From assembly GCA_017309275.1 (NCBI GenBank), contig JAFKLT010000038.1, positions 1-64,000 of the forward strand: 64,000 bases of DNA. The letters run 5' to 3'. The notes below the pieces were generated by a model. It did not search any database and was not told the origin of the DNA. It saw nothing but the letters and a program-made list of their open reading frames with translations. This document shows positions 9,161 through 20,651 of the stretch, one piece after another (within the stretch, counting starts at the first letter, position 1; every line of letters begins with the position of its first letter). This DNA comes from Sphingomonadales bacterium (GTDB lineage Bacteria > Pseudomonadota > Alphaproteobacteria > Sphingomonadales > Sphingomonadaceae). The position numbers and the translations under genes are program-made.

Positions 9161-11482
9161 ATGACTGTCAGTGTCGCCACCCTTGGCTTTCCCCGTATTG
9201 GTCTTCGCCGCGAACTCAAATTCGCGCTCGAACGCTATTGGGCGGGCAAGTCCCCGCTCACCGAACTGCAATCCGCCGCGGCCGGTCTGCGCGCGCTGAA
9301 CTGGGGACGGCAAAAGGCGCTCGGCGCCGACATCCTGCCCTCGAACGACTTTTCATTGTACGACCATGTCCTCGACACGTCGGCGCTGATCGGCGCAATC
9401 CCGCCACGCTATGACTGGGCGGGGGAAAGCGTCGATCCCGATCTCTATTTCGCGATGGCGCGCGGGACACAGGCCGACCCGGCGCACGCCGGCTGTGCGC
9501 ACGCCCACGACAAGACCGCGATGGAAATGACCAAATGGTTCGACACCAACTATCATTTCCTCGTCCCCGAACTCACTGCCGGTCAACGCTTCCGCATCGC
9601 CTCGACCAAGATTTTCGACGAATTTTCTGAAGCCAAAGCCCTCGGCTACCCGTCGCGCCCCGTCCTCCTCGGACCAGTGTCCTATCTGATGCTGGCAAAG
9701 GGGAAGGCGGTCGAACCGCTCGCGCTGCTGCCGGCGCTGCTCGACATCTATGCGGAAATCCTTGCGCGGCTATCGACCCTCGGCGCCGACTGGGTGCAGA
9801 TCGACGAGCCCTGCCTCGTCCTCGACCTGACCGATGACCAGCGCACCGCTTTCGAGCGTGCCTATGCCCGCCTCGCAACGCGCGGACCAAAGCTGATGCT
9901 CACGACATATTTCGGCGGCCTCGGCGACAATCTCGACCTGGTCGCCGACCTCCCCGTCCATGGCCTCCATCTCGACCTCGTCCGCGCGCCGGACCAACTC
10001 GAACCGGCCCTTGCCAAGCTCCAGCCGCACGTCCTGCTGTCGCTGGGCGTCATTGATGGCCGCAACGTCTGGCGCACCAACCTCCCCGACCTCTACTGGC
10101 GCCTCAAGGGTCTCGCCGCAAAGCGCGATCTCATCCTCGCGCCGAGTTGCTCGCTCCTCCACGTCCCCGTCGACCTGGCGCTCGAAACTGACCTGGACCC
10201 CGAAATCGCCCAATGGCTGAGCTTCGCCGCACAAAAGGTCGAGGAACTCGCAGCACTCGCCAAGGCCTTGAACGAAGGGGAGGACGCGAGCTTCGCAGCC
10301 TTCTCCGCCTCGCGCATCGCCGCGGTCGCGCGGACCACCTCGCCCAAGATCCATGATCCTGCGGTCGCACAGCGCATCGCCGCCCTCGACGAAGGGGCAA
10401 CCTGTCGGGCGTCCTCCTTCGCCGTCCGCCGCGACGCGCAACAGGCGCGCCTCGCCCTGCCCACATATCCGACGACCACGATCGGCAGCTTTCCGCAGAC
10501 TCCGGAGGTTCGCAAAGCGCGAGCAGCCCATATCAAGGGCGAAATCGACGACGCGGCCTATGCCCAATATCTTCGCGTCGAGACACGGGCCGCCGTCAAA
10601 TGGCAGGAAGAGATTGGCCTCGACGTCCTCGTCCACGGCGAGTTCGAGCGAAACGACATGGTGCAATATTTCGGCGAGCAGCTCGCCGGCTTCGCCTTCA
10701 CTCGCGCCGGATGGGTGCAAAGCTACGGCTCGCGATGCGTCCGCCCGCCGATCCTCTATGGCGACGTCTCGCGCCCGGCGCCGATGACTGTCGACTGGTG
10801 GCGCTATGCGCAGGACCAGACCACCAGGCCCATGAAGGGGATGCTCACCGGCCCCGTCACCATTCTCAACTGGTCCTTTGTCCGCGACGACCAGCCGCGC
10901 GAGGCAAGCTGCCGCCAGGTCGCGCTTGCGATTCGCGACGAGGTGCAGGACCTCGAAGCCGCCGGCGCCGCGATCATCCAGATCGACGAGGCCGCACTGC
11001 GCGAAGGCCTCCCGCTGCGCCGCGCCGAATGGCAGCATTATCTGGACTGGGCAGTCGAAAGCTTCCGAATCGCCTCGTCGAGCGTTCGCGACGACACGCA
11101 GATACACACCCATATGTGCTATTCGGAATTCAACGACATCATCCGGGCGATCGGCAAGATGGACGCCGATGTCATCTCGATCGAGACCGCGCGCTCGCAG
11201 ATGGAATTGCTGGGCGCCTTCGAAACCTATGCCTATCCGAACGAGGTCGGCCCCGGCGTCTATGACATCCACAGCCCCCGTATCCCCGCGGAGCGGGAAA
11301 TGACCGACCTCCTGACGCTGGCTGGCAAGCATGTCCCAGCGCGGCAGATTTGGGTGAACCCCGACTGCGGGCTGAAGACGCGAAAGTGGGACGAGGTGCG
11401 CCCTGCTCTCGTCGCGATGGTCGCCGCGGCCCGATCGATGCGCGCTCGCGCGGCGGTGAAGGAGGCCTATCTTGCCAAATGA
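9161..11482 (+). CDS. metE: Cobalamin-independent methionine synthase
   Basis: The 773-residue protein transfers a methyl group from 5-methyltetrahydrofolate (polyglutamate form) to homocysteine. Both barrel halves are present: the N-terminal LGFPRIG start and the C-terminal catalytic domain beginning near TIGSFPQT. The zinc ligands are visible as His651 and Cys653 in IHTHMCYSEF and Cys736 in PDCGLKTRKW, each offset by ten from the E. coli positions. The start at 9161 matches the family N-terminus (MTVSVATLGFPRIG). The longer in-frame extension back to 8906 runs through the riboswitch and is not coding. The next gene overlaps its 3' end. Regulation is by the upstream palindrome and the B12 riboswitch. 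Confidence 0.97.
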   Translation: MTVSVATLGFPRIGLRRELKFALERYWAGKSPLTELQSAAAGLRALNWGRQKALGADILPSNDFSLYDHVLDTSALIGAIPPRYDWAGESVDPDLYFAMARGTQADPAHAGCAHAHDKTAMEMTKWFDTNYHFLVPELTAGQRFRIASTKIFDEFSEAKALGYPSRPVLLGPVSYLMLAKGKAVEPLALLPALLDIYAEILARLSTLGADWVQIDEPCLVLDLTDDQRTAFERAYARLATRGPKLMLTTYFGGLGDNLDLVADLPVHGLHLDLVRAPDQLEPALAKLQPHVLLSLGVIDGRNVWRTNLPDLYWRLKGLAAKRDLILAPSCSLLHVPVDLALETDLDPEIAQWLSFAAQKVEELAALAKALNEGEDASFAAFSASRIAAVARTTSPKIHDPAVAQRIAALDEGATCRASSFAVRRDAQQARLALPTYPTTTIGSFPQTPEVRKARAAHIKGEIDDAAYAQYLRVETRAAVKWQEEIGLDVLVHGEFERNDMVQYFGEQLAGFAFTRAGWVQSYGSRCVRPPILYGDVSRPAPMTVDWWRYAQDQTTRPMKGMLTGPVTILNWSFVRDDQPREASCRQVALAIRDEVQDLEAAGAAIIQIDEAALREGLPLRRAEWQHYLDWAVESFRIASSSVRDDTQIHTHMCYSEFNDIIRAIGKMDADVISIETARSQMELLGAFETYAYPNEVGPGVYDIHSPRIPAEREMTDLLTLAGKHVPARQIWVNPDCGLKTRKWDEVRPALVAMVAAARSMRARAAVKEAYLAK

Positions 11483-11876
11483 TGCCGCGCTCGAGGTCAT
11501 GCCGGCAGGCCAGCCCGCCGTCCGCGTCACCGCCATGCCCGCCAACGCCAACGTCTATGGCGACATTTTCGGCGGCTGGCTGATGGCGCAGATGGACCTT
11601 GCCGCCTCATCGGTCGCGTCGCTCCACGCGCGCGGCCGCGCCGTGACGATATCGGTGGAGGGGATGTCGTTCCACCGCCCCGTCTTCGTCGGGGACGAGG
11701 TTTCGGTCTTCGGGCGCCTCGTAAAGGTCGGTCGCACCTCGATGCACGTCGAGGTCGAAACATGGGCGCGCGACCGCCATGCCGATGAAGCACACAAGGT
11801 GACGCAAGCGGTCTTCATCTTCGTCGCGGTGGGTCCCGACCGGCGACCGCGTGCGGTCAGACCGCTGAAAGCCTGA
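11472..11876 (+). CDS. Acyl-CoA thioesterase, YciA-like hotdog fold
   Basis: This 134-residue single hotdog-domain protein has the family hallmark NANVYGDIFGGWLMAQMD (about residues 26-43), with the catalytic Asp in GGW..AQMD, and the later GMSFHRPVFVGDEV. It should hydrolyse short to medium acyl-CoA esters. The TTG at 11472 overlaps the end of metE by 11 bases and has a strong ribosome site (aaggagg) at the right distance; an ATG at 11502 is the alternative. The overlap suggests co-transcription with metE, which is an odd functional pairing. Confidence 0.88.
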   Translation: MPNDAALEVMPAGQPAVRVTAMPANANVYGDIFGGWLMAQMDLAASSVASLHARGRAVTISVEGMSFHRPVFVGDEVSVFGRLVKVGRTSMHVEVETWARDRHADEAHKVTQAVFIFVAVGPDRRPRAVRPLKA

Positions 11877-11893
11877 ACAAATCGGCTATAATC

Positions 11894-11920
11894 GGGGCGT
11901 GCGCGTCTGTCGCACGCCCC
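11894..11920 (+). terminator. Putative terminator hairpin after metE-thioesterase
   Basis: A 10-bp perfect stem (GGGGCGTGCG with its complement) with a 7-base loop begins 18 bases after the thioesterase stop. No T-run follows, so intrinsic termination is not certain; it may instead protect the 3' end or work with Rho. Confidence 0.55.
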
Positions 11921-12056
11921 ACCCCCTTGCATTTCCCACCCCTCGGCGTAAGGCGGCGCCAACATAAACCTGCGCGTGCGACTCCGCTTGCCCCGCTCTC
12001 CCGATCGGGCATCCGGCCGTCATTCCCCGCCGCGCCAATATGGGGACTGCAATCCT

Positions 12057-14729
<2,673 letters not shown>

Positions 14730-14745
14730 TGTACGATCGAGGGCG

Positions 14746-15039
14746 ATGAGCGGGTTTCTCCTCTTCGCCCTCGGCTTCCTCTGCGGCGCGGGGCTGGTCC
14801 TCGCGCTGCGCCGTGGCGGCGGGCGCGATCTGACCGGCCCGCCGCGCACGCTTTCGCAGCCCAGGGCTGCAAAGACGATCGTCACGGTGCGCACCGAAAC
14901 GATCGACGACGACGAAATCCGCGAGCTGATCCGCCAGAACCGCAAGATCGAGGCGATCAAGCGGCTGCGCGATCGCACCGGCCTGGGCCTTAAGGAGGCC
15001 AAGGACGCGGTCGACGCACTCGAACGCACGATGCGCTGA
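14746..15039 (+). CDS. Membrane-anchored protein with ribosomal L7/L12 C-terminal-like domain
   Basis: This 97-residue protein begins with a hydrophobic helix (about residues 3-21, LLFALGFLCGAGLVLAL). A short linker follows, then a helix-rich stretch, KIEAIKRLRDRTGLGLKEAK (about residues 66-85), that matches the conserved core of the L7/L12 C-terminal domain. In L7/L12 this surface binds translation GTPases. Here the domain is tethered to the membrane, facing the cytoplasm if the N-terminus is outside. The role is unknown. It lies 16 bases after acnA and 28 bases before another small membrane protein. Confidence 0.7.
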   Translation: MSGFLLFALGFLCGAGLVLALRRGGGRDLTGPPRTLSQPRAAKTIVTVRTETIDDDEIRELIRQNRKIEAIKRLRDRTGLGLKEAKDAVDALERTMR

Positions 15040-15067
15040 ACGCGCGCTCTACCGAAAAGGACGGACT

Positions 15068-15337
15068 ATGGACGCGCTGCGGATCGCGATCGAGGTCATC
15101 GGCTGGGCCGCCGCCGTGCTTATCCTCACCGCCTACATCCTCCTCTCGCTCGGCAGGCTCGAGGCGCGGGGCTATCTCTATCAGAGCATGAACGTGATCG
15201 GCGCCGCCGGCTTCGTCGTCAATTCAGGCTATAACGGCGCCATCCCGTCGGCGGTGCTCAACGTCATATGGGCCGGGATCGGCCTCTTCACGATCGGGAT
15301 CGTGTGGCGCGCCCGGCGGACGCCCCTCGCTCACTGA
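15068..15337 (+). CDS. Small membrane protein, CBU_0592-type
   Basis: This 89-residue protein has three probable membrane helices (about residues 10-28, 38-55 and 62-80). It resembles small proteins annotated as CBU_0592-like, with the SLGRLEARGYLYQSMNVIGA stretch. The function is unknown. Its 3' end overlaps by seven bases with the convergent amidohydrolase gene. The preceding ggacgg provides a modest ribosome site. Confidence 0.65.
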   Translation: MDALRIAIEVIGWAAAVLILTAYILLSLGRLEARGYLYQSMNVIGAAGFVVNSGYNGAIPSAVLNVIWAGIGLFTIGIVWRARRTPLAH

Positions 15338-16791
15338 GCCTTCGCAGCCTCGGCATTCCAGGCCGCGACCTGAGCGCGCGTATCGGCGAGCATCTTGTCC
15401 AGCGCCGCGCGATCGTGCACCTGCCCCCGCATCACCACCGCATCGATCGCCCGTGTCGCTGCGATATCCTTCAGCGGATTCTCGCGCAAAAGCACCAGGT
15501 CGGCCGCCATGCCGGGCTTGATCGAGCCATAGCGATCGAGCCAGCCGAACCACGCCGGTCCGGCCCGCGTCGCCGAAGCAAGCGCCTGCGCCGGGGTCAG
15601 GCCCTTTTCGGCGAACAGCTCGATCTCGTCGTGCAGCCCGAAACCCGGGTAGTTGAAGCTGTTCAGGAACCCCGCGTCGGTCCCCGCGATGATCGGCACC
15701 CCTGCCTCGACCAGCATCGGCAGGATCGTCGCGATATCCTCGATCTGCTTGTGCCGCGCCGCGATCGCCGCCGCATCGGCCTTGGCGGCGCGCTCGATGC
15801 GCCAGTCATAGGTCTTGCGCAGCTTCGGCCCGATATAGGCAAGGCCTTCGTCCTTGCTGTGATCGTCGCGATCCAGATAGGAGATGATCCGGCTGCCGTT
15901 CAGCGTCGGCGTGACGGACACGCCCTTGGCCGCAAAGCGGCGATAGGCCGCCATCGCCGTATCGCGGTCGAAGTCGGCGTGGAGACGCCGGTTCGCCTCG
16001 GCCCGATCGATGCGCCCCGCCGCGAAATCGGCGGCGATCGCCGCCTCATCCTTCGCACCCGCGTTATAGGCATAGTCGAGATGCTCGATCGAGCTGATCC
16101 CGGCATCGACCGCCTGGTCGACGGTCAGCGCCATCGGAATATGCCCCGACGTCCGGATCCCGCGCGCCTTTGCCTGCCGCAGTGCGTACAGGAACAGGTC
16201 GGGCTTCAGCGTGCTGTCGGTGATCTTCACGAAATCGACCTTGTCACGCTGTTGCAGGCGCGTCAGCGCGGCATCGACATCGGCTTCGCTGCCGACCTCG
16301 ATCGTCCCCTTCCAGACCGGCGCGATCCCCTCGATCTTTGCGCCCGACGTCAGCAGGCGCGGCCCGAACAGGCTGCCGTTCGCGATCTCGCCGCGCCAGG
16401 CCAGCACCTGATCAGGCAGATCGCCCGAACAGTCGCGGATCGTCGTGATGCCGTTCGCGACATAGAGCGGCAGCAACGCCTTATTCTCATCGATCAGGTC
16501 GGGACCGCCGCCGAAATGAACGTGCATGTCCCACAAGCCGGGGATCAGATAGCGGCCGCGACCCTCGACCGCGCGGGCCGTGCGCCATTGCTTCGCGACC
16601 GCCGCGTCGGCGCCGACCGCGACGATATCGCCGCCCTTCAGCACCACCGCCTGCGCCGGCACGGTCCGCGCGCGCTCCACGTCAACGACCGTCACATGGC
16701 GGATGATGACATCGCCCTGCTGGGGCGCGGCCGACACCGGCGAAGCGAAGGCCAAAAGGGCGACGGCGAAAGCGGCGAGCGGATATTTCAT
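15331..16791 (-). CDS. Exported amidohydrolase-family metal-dependent hydrolase
   Basis: The 486-residue protein begins with a signal peptide (MKYPLAAFAVALLAFASPVSA). An imidazolonepropionase/prolidase-like amidohydrolase follows, with metal-binding HxH in LWDMHVHFGGG, a central lysine region, and the late Asp motif GTDAGFLNSFNYPGFGLHDE. It is therefore a periplasmic or secreted hydrolase of cyclic amides or N-acyl/peptide bonds; sphingomonad relatives include Xaa-Pro dipeptidases, and the substrate cannot be fixed. The ATG at 16791 is chosen because it starts a clean signal peptide; the frame continues to 16845 without adding plausible sequence. Confidence 0.88.
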   Translation of the reverse strand: MKYPLAAFAVALLAFASPVSAAPQQGDVIIRHVTVVDVERARTVPAQAVVLKGGDIVAVGADAAVAKQWRTARAVEGRGRYLIPGLWDMHVHFGGGPDLIDENKALLPLYVANGITTIRDCSGDLPDQVLAWRGEIANGSLFGPRLLTSGAKIEGIAPVWKGTIEVGSEADVDAALTRLQQRDKVDFVKITDSTLKPDLFLYALRQAKARGIRTSGHIPMALTVDQAVDAGISSIEHLDYAYNAGAKDEAAIAADFAAGRIDRAEANRRLHADFDRDTAMAAYRRFAAKGVSVTPTLNGSRIISYLDRDDHSKDEGLAYIGPKLRKTYDWRIERAAKADAAAIAARHKQIEDIATILPMLVEAGVPIIAGTDAGFLNSFNYPGFGLHDEIELFAEKGLTPAQALASATRAGPAWFGWLDRYGSIKPGMAADLVLLRENPLKDIAATRAIDAVVMRGQVHDRAALDKMLADTRAQVAAWNAEAAKAQ

Positions 16792-16889
16792 GGGGGGACG
16801 ACCTTTCCGTGAAAAATCTCTTACGCCGAACCGAAGGCGGATCAAGCGCGTGCTGCCGATTGGTGCGATTGCCCCCGACGGAATCGGCA

Positions 16890-16914
16890 GGAACCTTGGC
16901 AGGCAAAGAGCGTT
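16890..16914 (+). promoter_or_regulatory. EcfG-type general stress response promoter
   Basis: GGAAC at 16890-16894 and CGTT at 16911-16914, separated by exactly 16 bases, match the alphaproteobacterial EcfG sigma-factor promoter consensus. The next gene downstream is the DUF1328 membrane protein at 17013, about 100 bases away. Small membrane proteins of this sort are common in stress regulons. Confidence 0.7.
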
Positions 16915-17012
16915 AACACCCTATCCACGCAGGATGAACACGACGGCGAAAACCGTCGCCCGGCGCACGCGCCGGAGCGATCGAAGTCGCGCGTCCAGGA
17001 AGGAGATTGAGG

Positions 17013-17186
17013 ATGTTCAGATATGCCATCATCTTTGCAGTCATCGCGCTCGTCGCCGCGCTGCTCGGCTTTGGCGGGATCGCTGGTCTTTCAGCCGATT
17101 TCGCGAAAATTCTCTTGATCGTCGGCGTCGTTCTCTTTGTCGTCGCCTTCGTTTTCGGTCGCGGCGGACGCCGCACCCTGCCTTAG
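17013..17186 (+). CDS. DUF1328 family small membrane protein
   Basis: This 57-residue protein ([20 protein letters not shown] at the N-terminus, ending GRGGRRTLP) has two membrane helices separated by [11 protein letters not shown]. That is the YtjA/DUF1328 pattern. A good ribosome-binding site (aaggag) lies seven to eleven bases upstream. Proteins of this family are small inner-membrane proteins of unknown function, often stress induced, which agrees with the EcfG-type promoter upstream. Confidence 0.85.
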   Translation: MFRYAIIFAVIALVAALLGFGGIAGLSADFAKILLIVGVVLFVVAFVFGRGGRRTLP

Positions 17187-17483
17187 TCTCGAGGCAGTCA
17201 ATTACCGGGATCGCGGGACACTCCCCTCGCAATCCCAGATGCGTGCCGGCGACTTTCTCCCCCTTGAGTCGCCGGCACAGTCATATCCGCCGTATCCGTC
17301 GCCGACCTGATCGGTCCTTCGTCGGCAAGACGCCGATGGACGCATCCCGGCGACCACCATTCAAGCTCCATTAAGCGTATTCGGCAGAATTGTCGCCGAT
17401 GGCGAGGGGACGCGGGCTCCTTCGGGAAAGTTCGCCGCCTGCAATGGGTGGTGACCGAATTTGAGCTTTGCTAAGGGGCGACG
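17187..17483. other. Intergenic region between DUF1328 gene and AraC-type pseudogene
   Basis: This gap of nearly 300 bases contains one strong hairpin (17243-17278, listed separately). I see no convincing coding frame and no good -35/-10 pair for the rightward regulator gene. Confidence 0.6.
17243..17278. ncRNA. Strong hairpin with C-rich loop; terminator or small-RNA module
   Basis: A perfect 12-bp stem (GTGCCGGCGACT and its complement) encloses a 12-base loop TTCTCCCCCTTG. It begins 56 bases after the DUF1328 stop and is not followed by a T-run. Pyrimidine-rich exposed loops resembling anti-Shine-Dalgarno sequence occur in several alphaproteobacterial small RNAs, so a regulatory 3'-UTR RNA is possible. 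The structure is seen; the function is inferred. Confidence 0.4.
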
Positions 17484-18524
17484 ATGACCGCTTTTTCGGC
17501 TGCACTCCTTGCCGGATCCATGCACGGCGCGTTCGTGGCGGCCCTGCTTTTGTCGCGCAGCGCCTTGCGGTCGACCGCCAACCGGTTTCTCGCCGCGCTG
17601 GTGGCCATTTGCGCCCTGACCAATTTGGAAGATTTCGCGCTCCAGACCGATCTGTACAAAAGCTTTCCTGCCTTTGCGGGCTTTTCCCTGCCCTTGCTCC
17701 CGCTGATCGGCCCGCTCCTCTACCTCCATGTCGACGCCCTGACCGACACCGACAGCTTTCGGATGCGACAGAGCGCCAAGCGGCTCATCGTCCCGCTGCT
17801 ATGCTGGTTGATGCTGATCCCGTTTTTCGCGTTGCCCGGCGATATACGCTTCGGCCTGATGACCGACAGCCTGCCCGCGCCGCCGCTTGGGGGCGGATTT
17901 GCGTTGATCCTGATCTATGTCATCACCTCGGTACAGATTTTCACGTCGATCGCCTCCGCCTTCCGGTTGCTTCACGAACGCGAAGCAAAGCTCGACCCCG
18001 CACGCGCCAGCCGGGTCGGCTGGATCCGCGGCCTGCTCTGGATCGCGCTTTGCTGCTGGGCCGCATATGTCATCGCCATATTGCTCGCGACGCTGATGCC
18101 CGACGCCTTGGCCAAGATCGATAGCTGGGCCGGCCTGGTCCAGGTCGCGGGGCTCTATGCCCTCGGCTACCTTGGGCTTACGCGGCCCGACACGCTTTTC
18201 ACCCGCCCGCAAATCCTGCCTGATCAGGAAGAGGGCGAGGATATGGAGGCAGAGGCCGGAGGCACTGCCAAATATGCACGCTCCGCGCTTGCCCGCGACG
18301 ATTGCGAACGGCTGATCGCAAAAGCGACCGACGCACTTCGCGACGACGACCTGTTGCTCGACCCCCTGCTTTCGCTGCCACGCCTGGCAGCCGCCGTGGG
18401 CACCTCCACGAACCAGATATCGCAGGCGATCAACCTGCTGGAAGGCTGTAATTATTGTAATAGCCACCGATCACCCAGCCGACCGGACCGTCGCCCTGCG
18501 ACGTCAGGCGCAATTCCTGCGTGA
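17484..18524 (+). pseudogene. Membrane-bound AraC-type regulator, 3' end lost
   Basis: The N-terminal 250 or so residues carry about seven membrane helices, as in AraC-family regulators with an integral-membrane sensor. A cytoplasmic linker follows, then the start of the DNA-binding domain (LSLPRLAAAVGTSTNQISQA). At about residue 320 the AraC homology stops after AINLLEGCNY, and the frame runs into antisense sequence of the TonB receptor, ending at an unrelated stop. Most of the two-helix-turn-helix domain is missing, so DNA binding should be lost. Such regulators usually sit beside the receptor they control. The break point is near 18446-18457. Confidence 0.75.
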
Positions 18525-19692
18525 ACTGATGGCTCCGCGTCCGTTCGTTGACCGAAGGCGCGCCGAGCAAATCCGCTACATTTTGTCCGTCATTGACAAG
18601 AATGTCATAGGCCTTCTGGAAAACCGGCATAAAGACATAGGTCACGTCGCGCGCCGTGCGGCCCGTGGCGCGATTCCAGGTCGTCGACGACATCAGTTCG
18701 GCAAAACCGGCGTCGTACCGCGCGGTCAGATTATATTGCTGAACCTCCGTTCCCCAGATCTCATCGAAGGCGCGCGACTGGATCAGGCGGCCGCGACCGA
18801 TGTCGGTGTCCTCCGAATTCAGCCCGTTATAATGGTCCTTCTGCCACAGATAGGTGCCCGAAATGCTCAGCCGTTCGACCGGGTCGAACTGAACCATCAG
18901 GCGCGCGCCATCGATGTCGTGCGCGCCGCGGTTCTTCTTGATCAAGGTCGTCGGTGTTACCGGCGCGCTGCTCGGATCGCGGACTTCGCCCGGAATACGG
19001 TCCAGAACGGCGTAATTGTCGACGAAGCCGGCTTCGCGCTCATGATAATAGACGCCTCGAACCGCGAGCTTGTCGGTCACCAGCGGCACGTTGACCATGA
19101 CATTGACGTCGCCGCCCGCGCCGCCGCGATGGACCGAATTGATCGACGCGTCGACCGCCGCCGCAAAGCCGGTGCTGTCGGGGCGGTTGGTGATGGTGCG
19201 GATCGCGCCGCCCATCGAGCTTTGCCCATAGAGCGTACCCTGCGGACCGCGCAGCACCTCGACACGCGCGATGTCGAACAGGCGCAGATCGATGTCGAGC
19301 GGCGTCTCGTCGAGATAGACGGCGGTCGTCGCGCCCGCCCCGAGCGAGGCGATGCCGCGGACGACGAAGGTCTGGCGGCCGCCCGACGCGTCGGTGAACG
19401 ACACGCCCGGGATCGTCAGCACATAATCCTGGACATCGCGCGCGCCGAGCTCGCTCAAGCGCTCGCCATCGACGGCCGAGATGCTCAGCGGCACGTCCTG
19501 CAGGCGCAATTCGCGCCGCGTCGCGGTGACGACGATATCGGGGGAATCCGTGCCGGACTTGTCTTCCGCGCTGGCGGCTTTGGCGCTCGGCGCCGTCTCC
19601 TGCGCCCAGACTTGCGACGGCAGGCCCGCGACGGCGATGAGCGACGTCGTGAGCACCAGCGCCGAGCGAACGCGACGAATGGCCTTTGGCAT
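18430..19692 (-). pseudogene. TonB-dependent receptor, C-terminal half lost
   Basis: A signal peptide (MPKAIRRVRSALVLTTSLIA...WAQ) is followed by a TonB box (DIVVTATRR), a complete plug domain (VEVLRGPQGTLYGQSSMGGAIR) and the first barrel strands. It stops after about 420 residues at WVIGGYYNNYS plus five non-homologous residues. Intact family members are 700-800 residues and end in an aromatic, so the outer-membrane barrel cannot close. The stop lies inside the sequence of the convergent AraC-type gene. The start at 19692 is chosen for its signal peptide and gggga ribosome site; the frame extends to 19755. Confidence 0.8.
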
Positions 19693-19868
19693 TATGTATC
19701 CCCTATCCCAAAATATTTTGCGTTGTTCGGGGCCAAACATAGGCCGGAGAACCAAGGAAAAGCATCCAAAGTGGCCGCAATCGGTAGGCGATCCCGACCC
19801 GCCAGCGGCCCGCCGATAGTGATTTTCACTATTGCGGCGAAAACCTCCGATGGCCGGTCGGCATCCTG

Positions 19869-20651
19869 CTAGCGCGGCACGAACTGGCGGATCGCCGCAA
19901 TCACCACATCGGACCGATCGCGCTGAATATAGTGGCCGGCGCGCTCGACACGGTCGGCGGCGACATCGGTCGAGACGCGCTGCCAGTCCTTCTGCAGCCG
20001 CTCGGTCATCTGTTGAAACGCTCCGCGCTCGTCGCGATCATAGCGCGTCCGGAACAGCAGGCGTACGGGAATGTCGAGGGGCTCGTCCAGAAAGCCCGCG
20101 GTGCATTGCCCCATCTCGCGCAGCTCGCGCTGCATCGCCGCCGTAAAGGTGGGCAGCACCGCCTCGACCGCGCGGGCCGTATCGGGCGCCTCGGCGTGCA
20201 TCGTCCGCCAATGGTCGGGATGGGTGCCGTCGACGAGCACCAGCGCCGCGACCTCGCCGGGATAGAGTTTCGCGAAGACATATTGATAGAGGCCGCCGAG
20301 CGAATGGCCGACCAGCACATAGGGCGGCTTCAGGTCGCGCGCCGCCAGTTCGGCGTGCAGCCGGCGCGCGGCCGAACACGGATCGCGCGGTTCGGGGCTG
20401 TCGGCGCTGCCGCCATAGCCGGGGCGATCGTAGCGAAAGGTGCGCGTCGATCGCGCGATGATGCGCGCGATCGGGCGCCAGACCGCCTGCGTGTCGCCGT
20501 GCCCCGCCTCGAAGACCACGAGCGGCGCGCCTTTTCCTTCGACCGTCGCGCTCAGCCGCGCCTTGGCTGACGCCGGCGGCGGCGCCAGCAGGCCGAGCGA
20601 AAGCAACGCGCCGAAAAGCGCCGCGCTGCGCAAGAGATATCGACAGTTCAT
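19869..20651 (-). CDS. Exported alpha/beta hydrolase
   Basis: This 260-residue protein has an N-terminal hydrophobic signal (RSAALFGALLSLGLLAPPPASA) and an alpha/beta-hydrolase fold. The nucleophile elbow is GHSLGG, the acid lies probably in the VLVDGTHPDH region, and the catalytic His is in ERAGHYIQ near the C-terminus. It is probably a periplasmic esterase or lipase-like enzyme; the substrate is unknown. The ATG at 20651 gives the cleanest signal peptide, and an ATG at 20663 adds four residues. The much longer upstream frame to 20822 is arginine-rich and not believable. Confidence 0.85.
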   Translation of the reverse strand: MNCRYLLRSAALFGALLSLGLLAPPPASAKARLSATVEGKGAPLVVFEAGHGDTQAVWRPIARIIARSTRTFRYDRPGYGGSADSPEPRDPCSAARRLHAELAARDLKPPYVLVGHSLGGLYQYVFAKLYPGEVAALVLVDGTHPDHWRTMHAEAPDTARAVEAVLPTFTAAMQRELREMGQCTAGFLDEPLDIPVRLLFRTRYDRDERGAFQQMTERLQKDWQRVSTDVAADRVERAGHYIQRDRSDVVIAAIRQFVPR

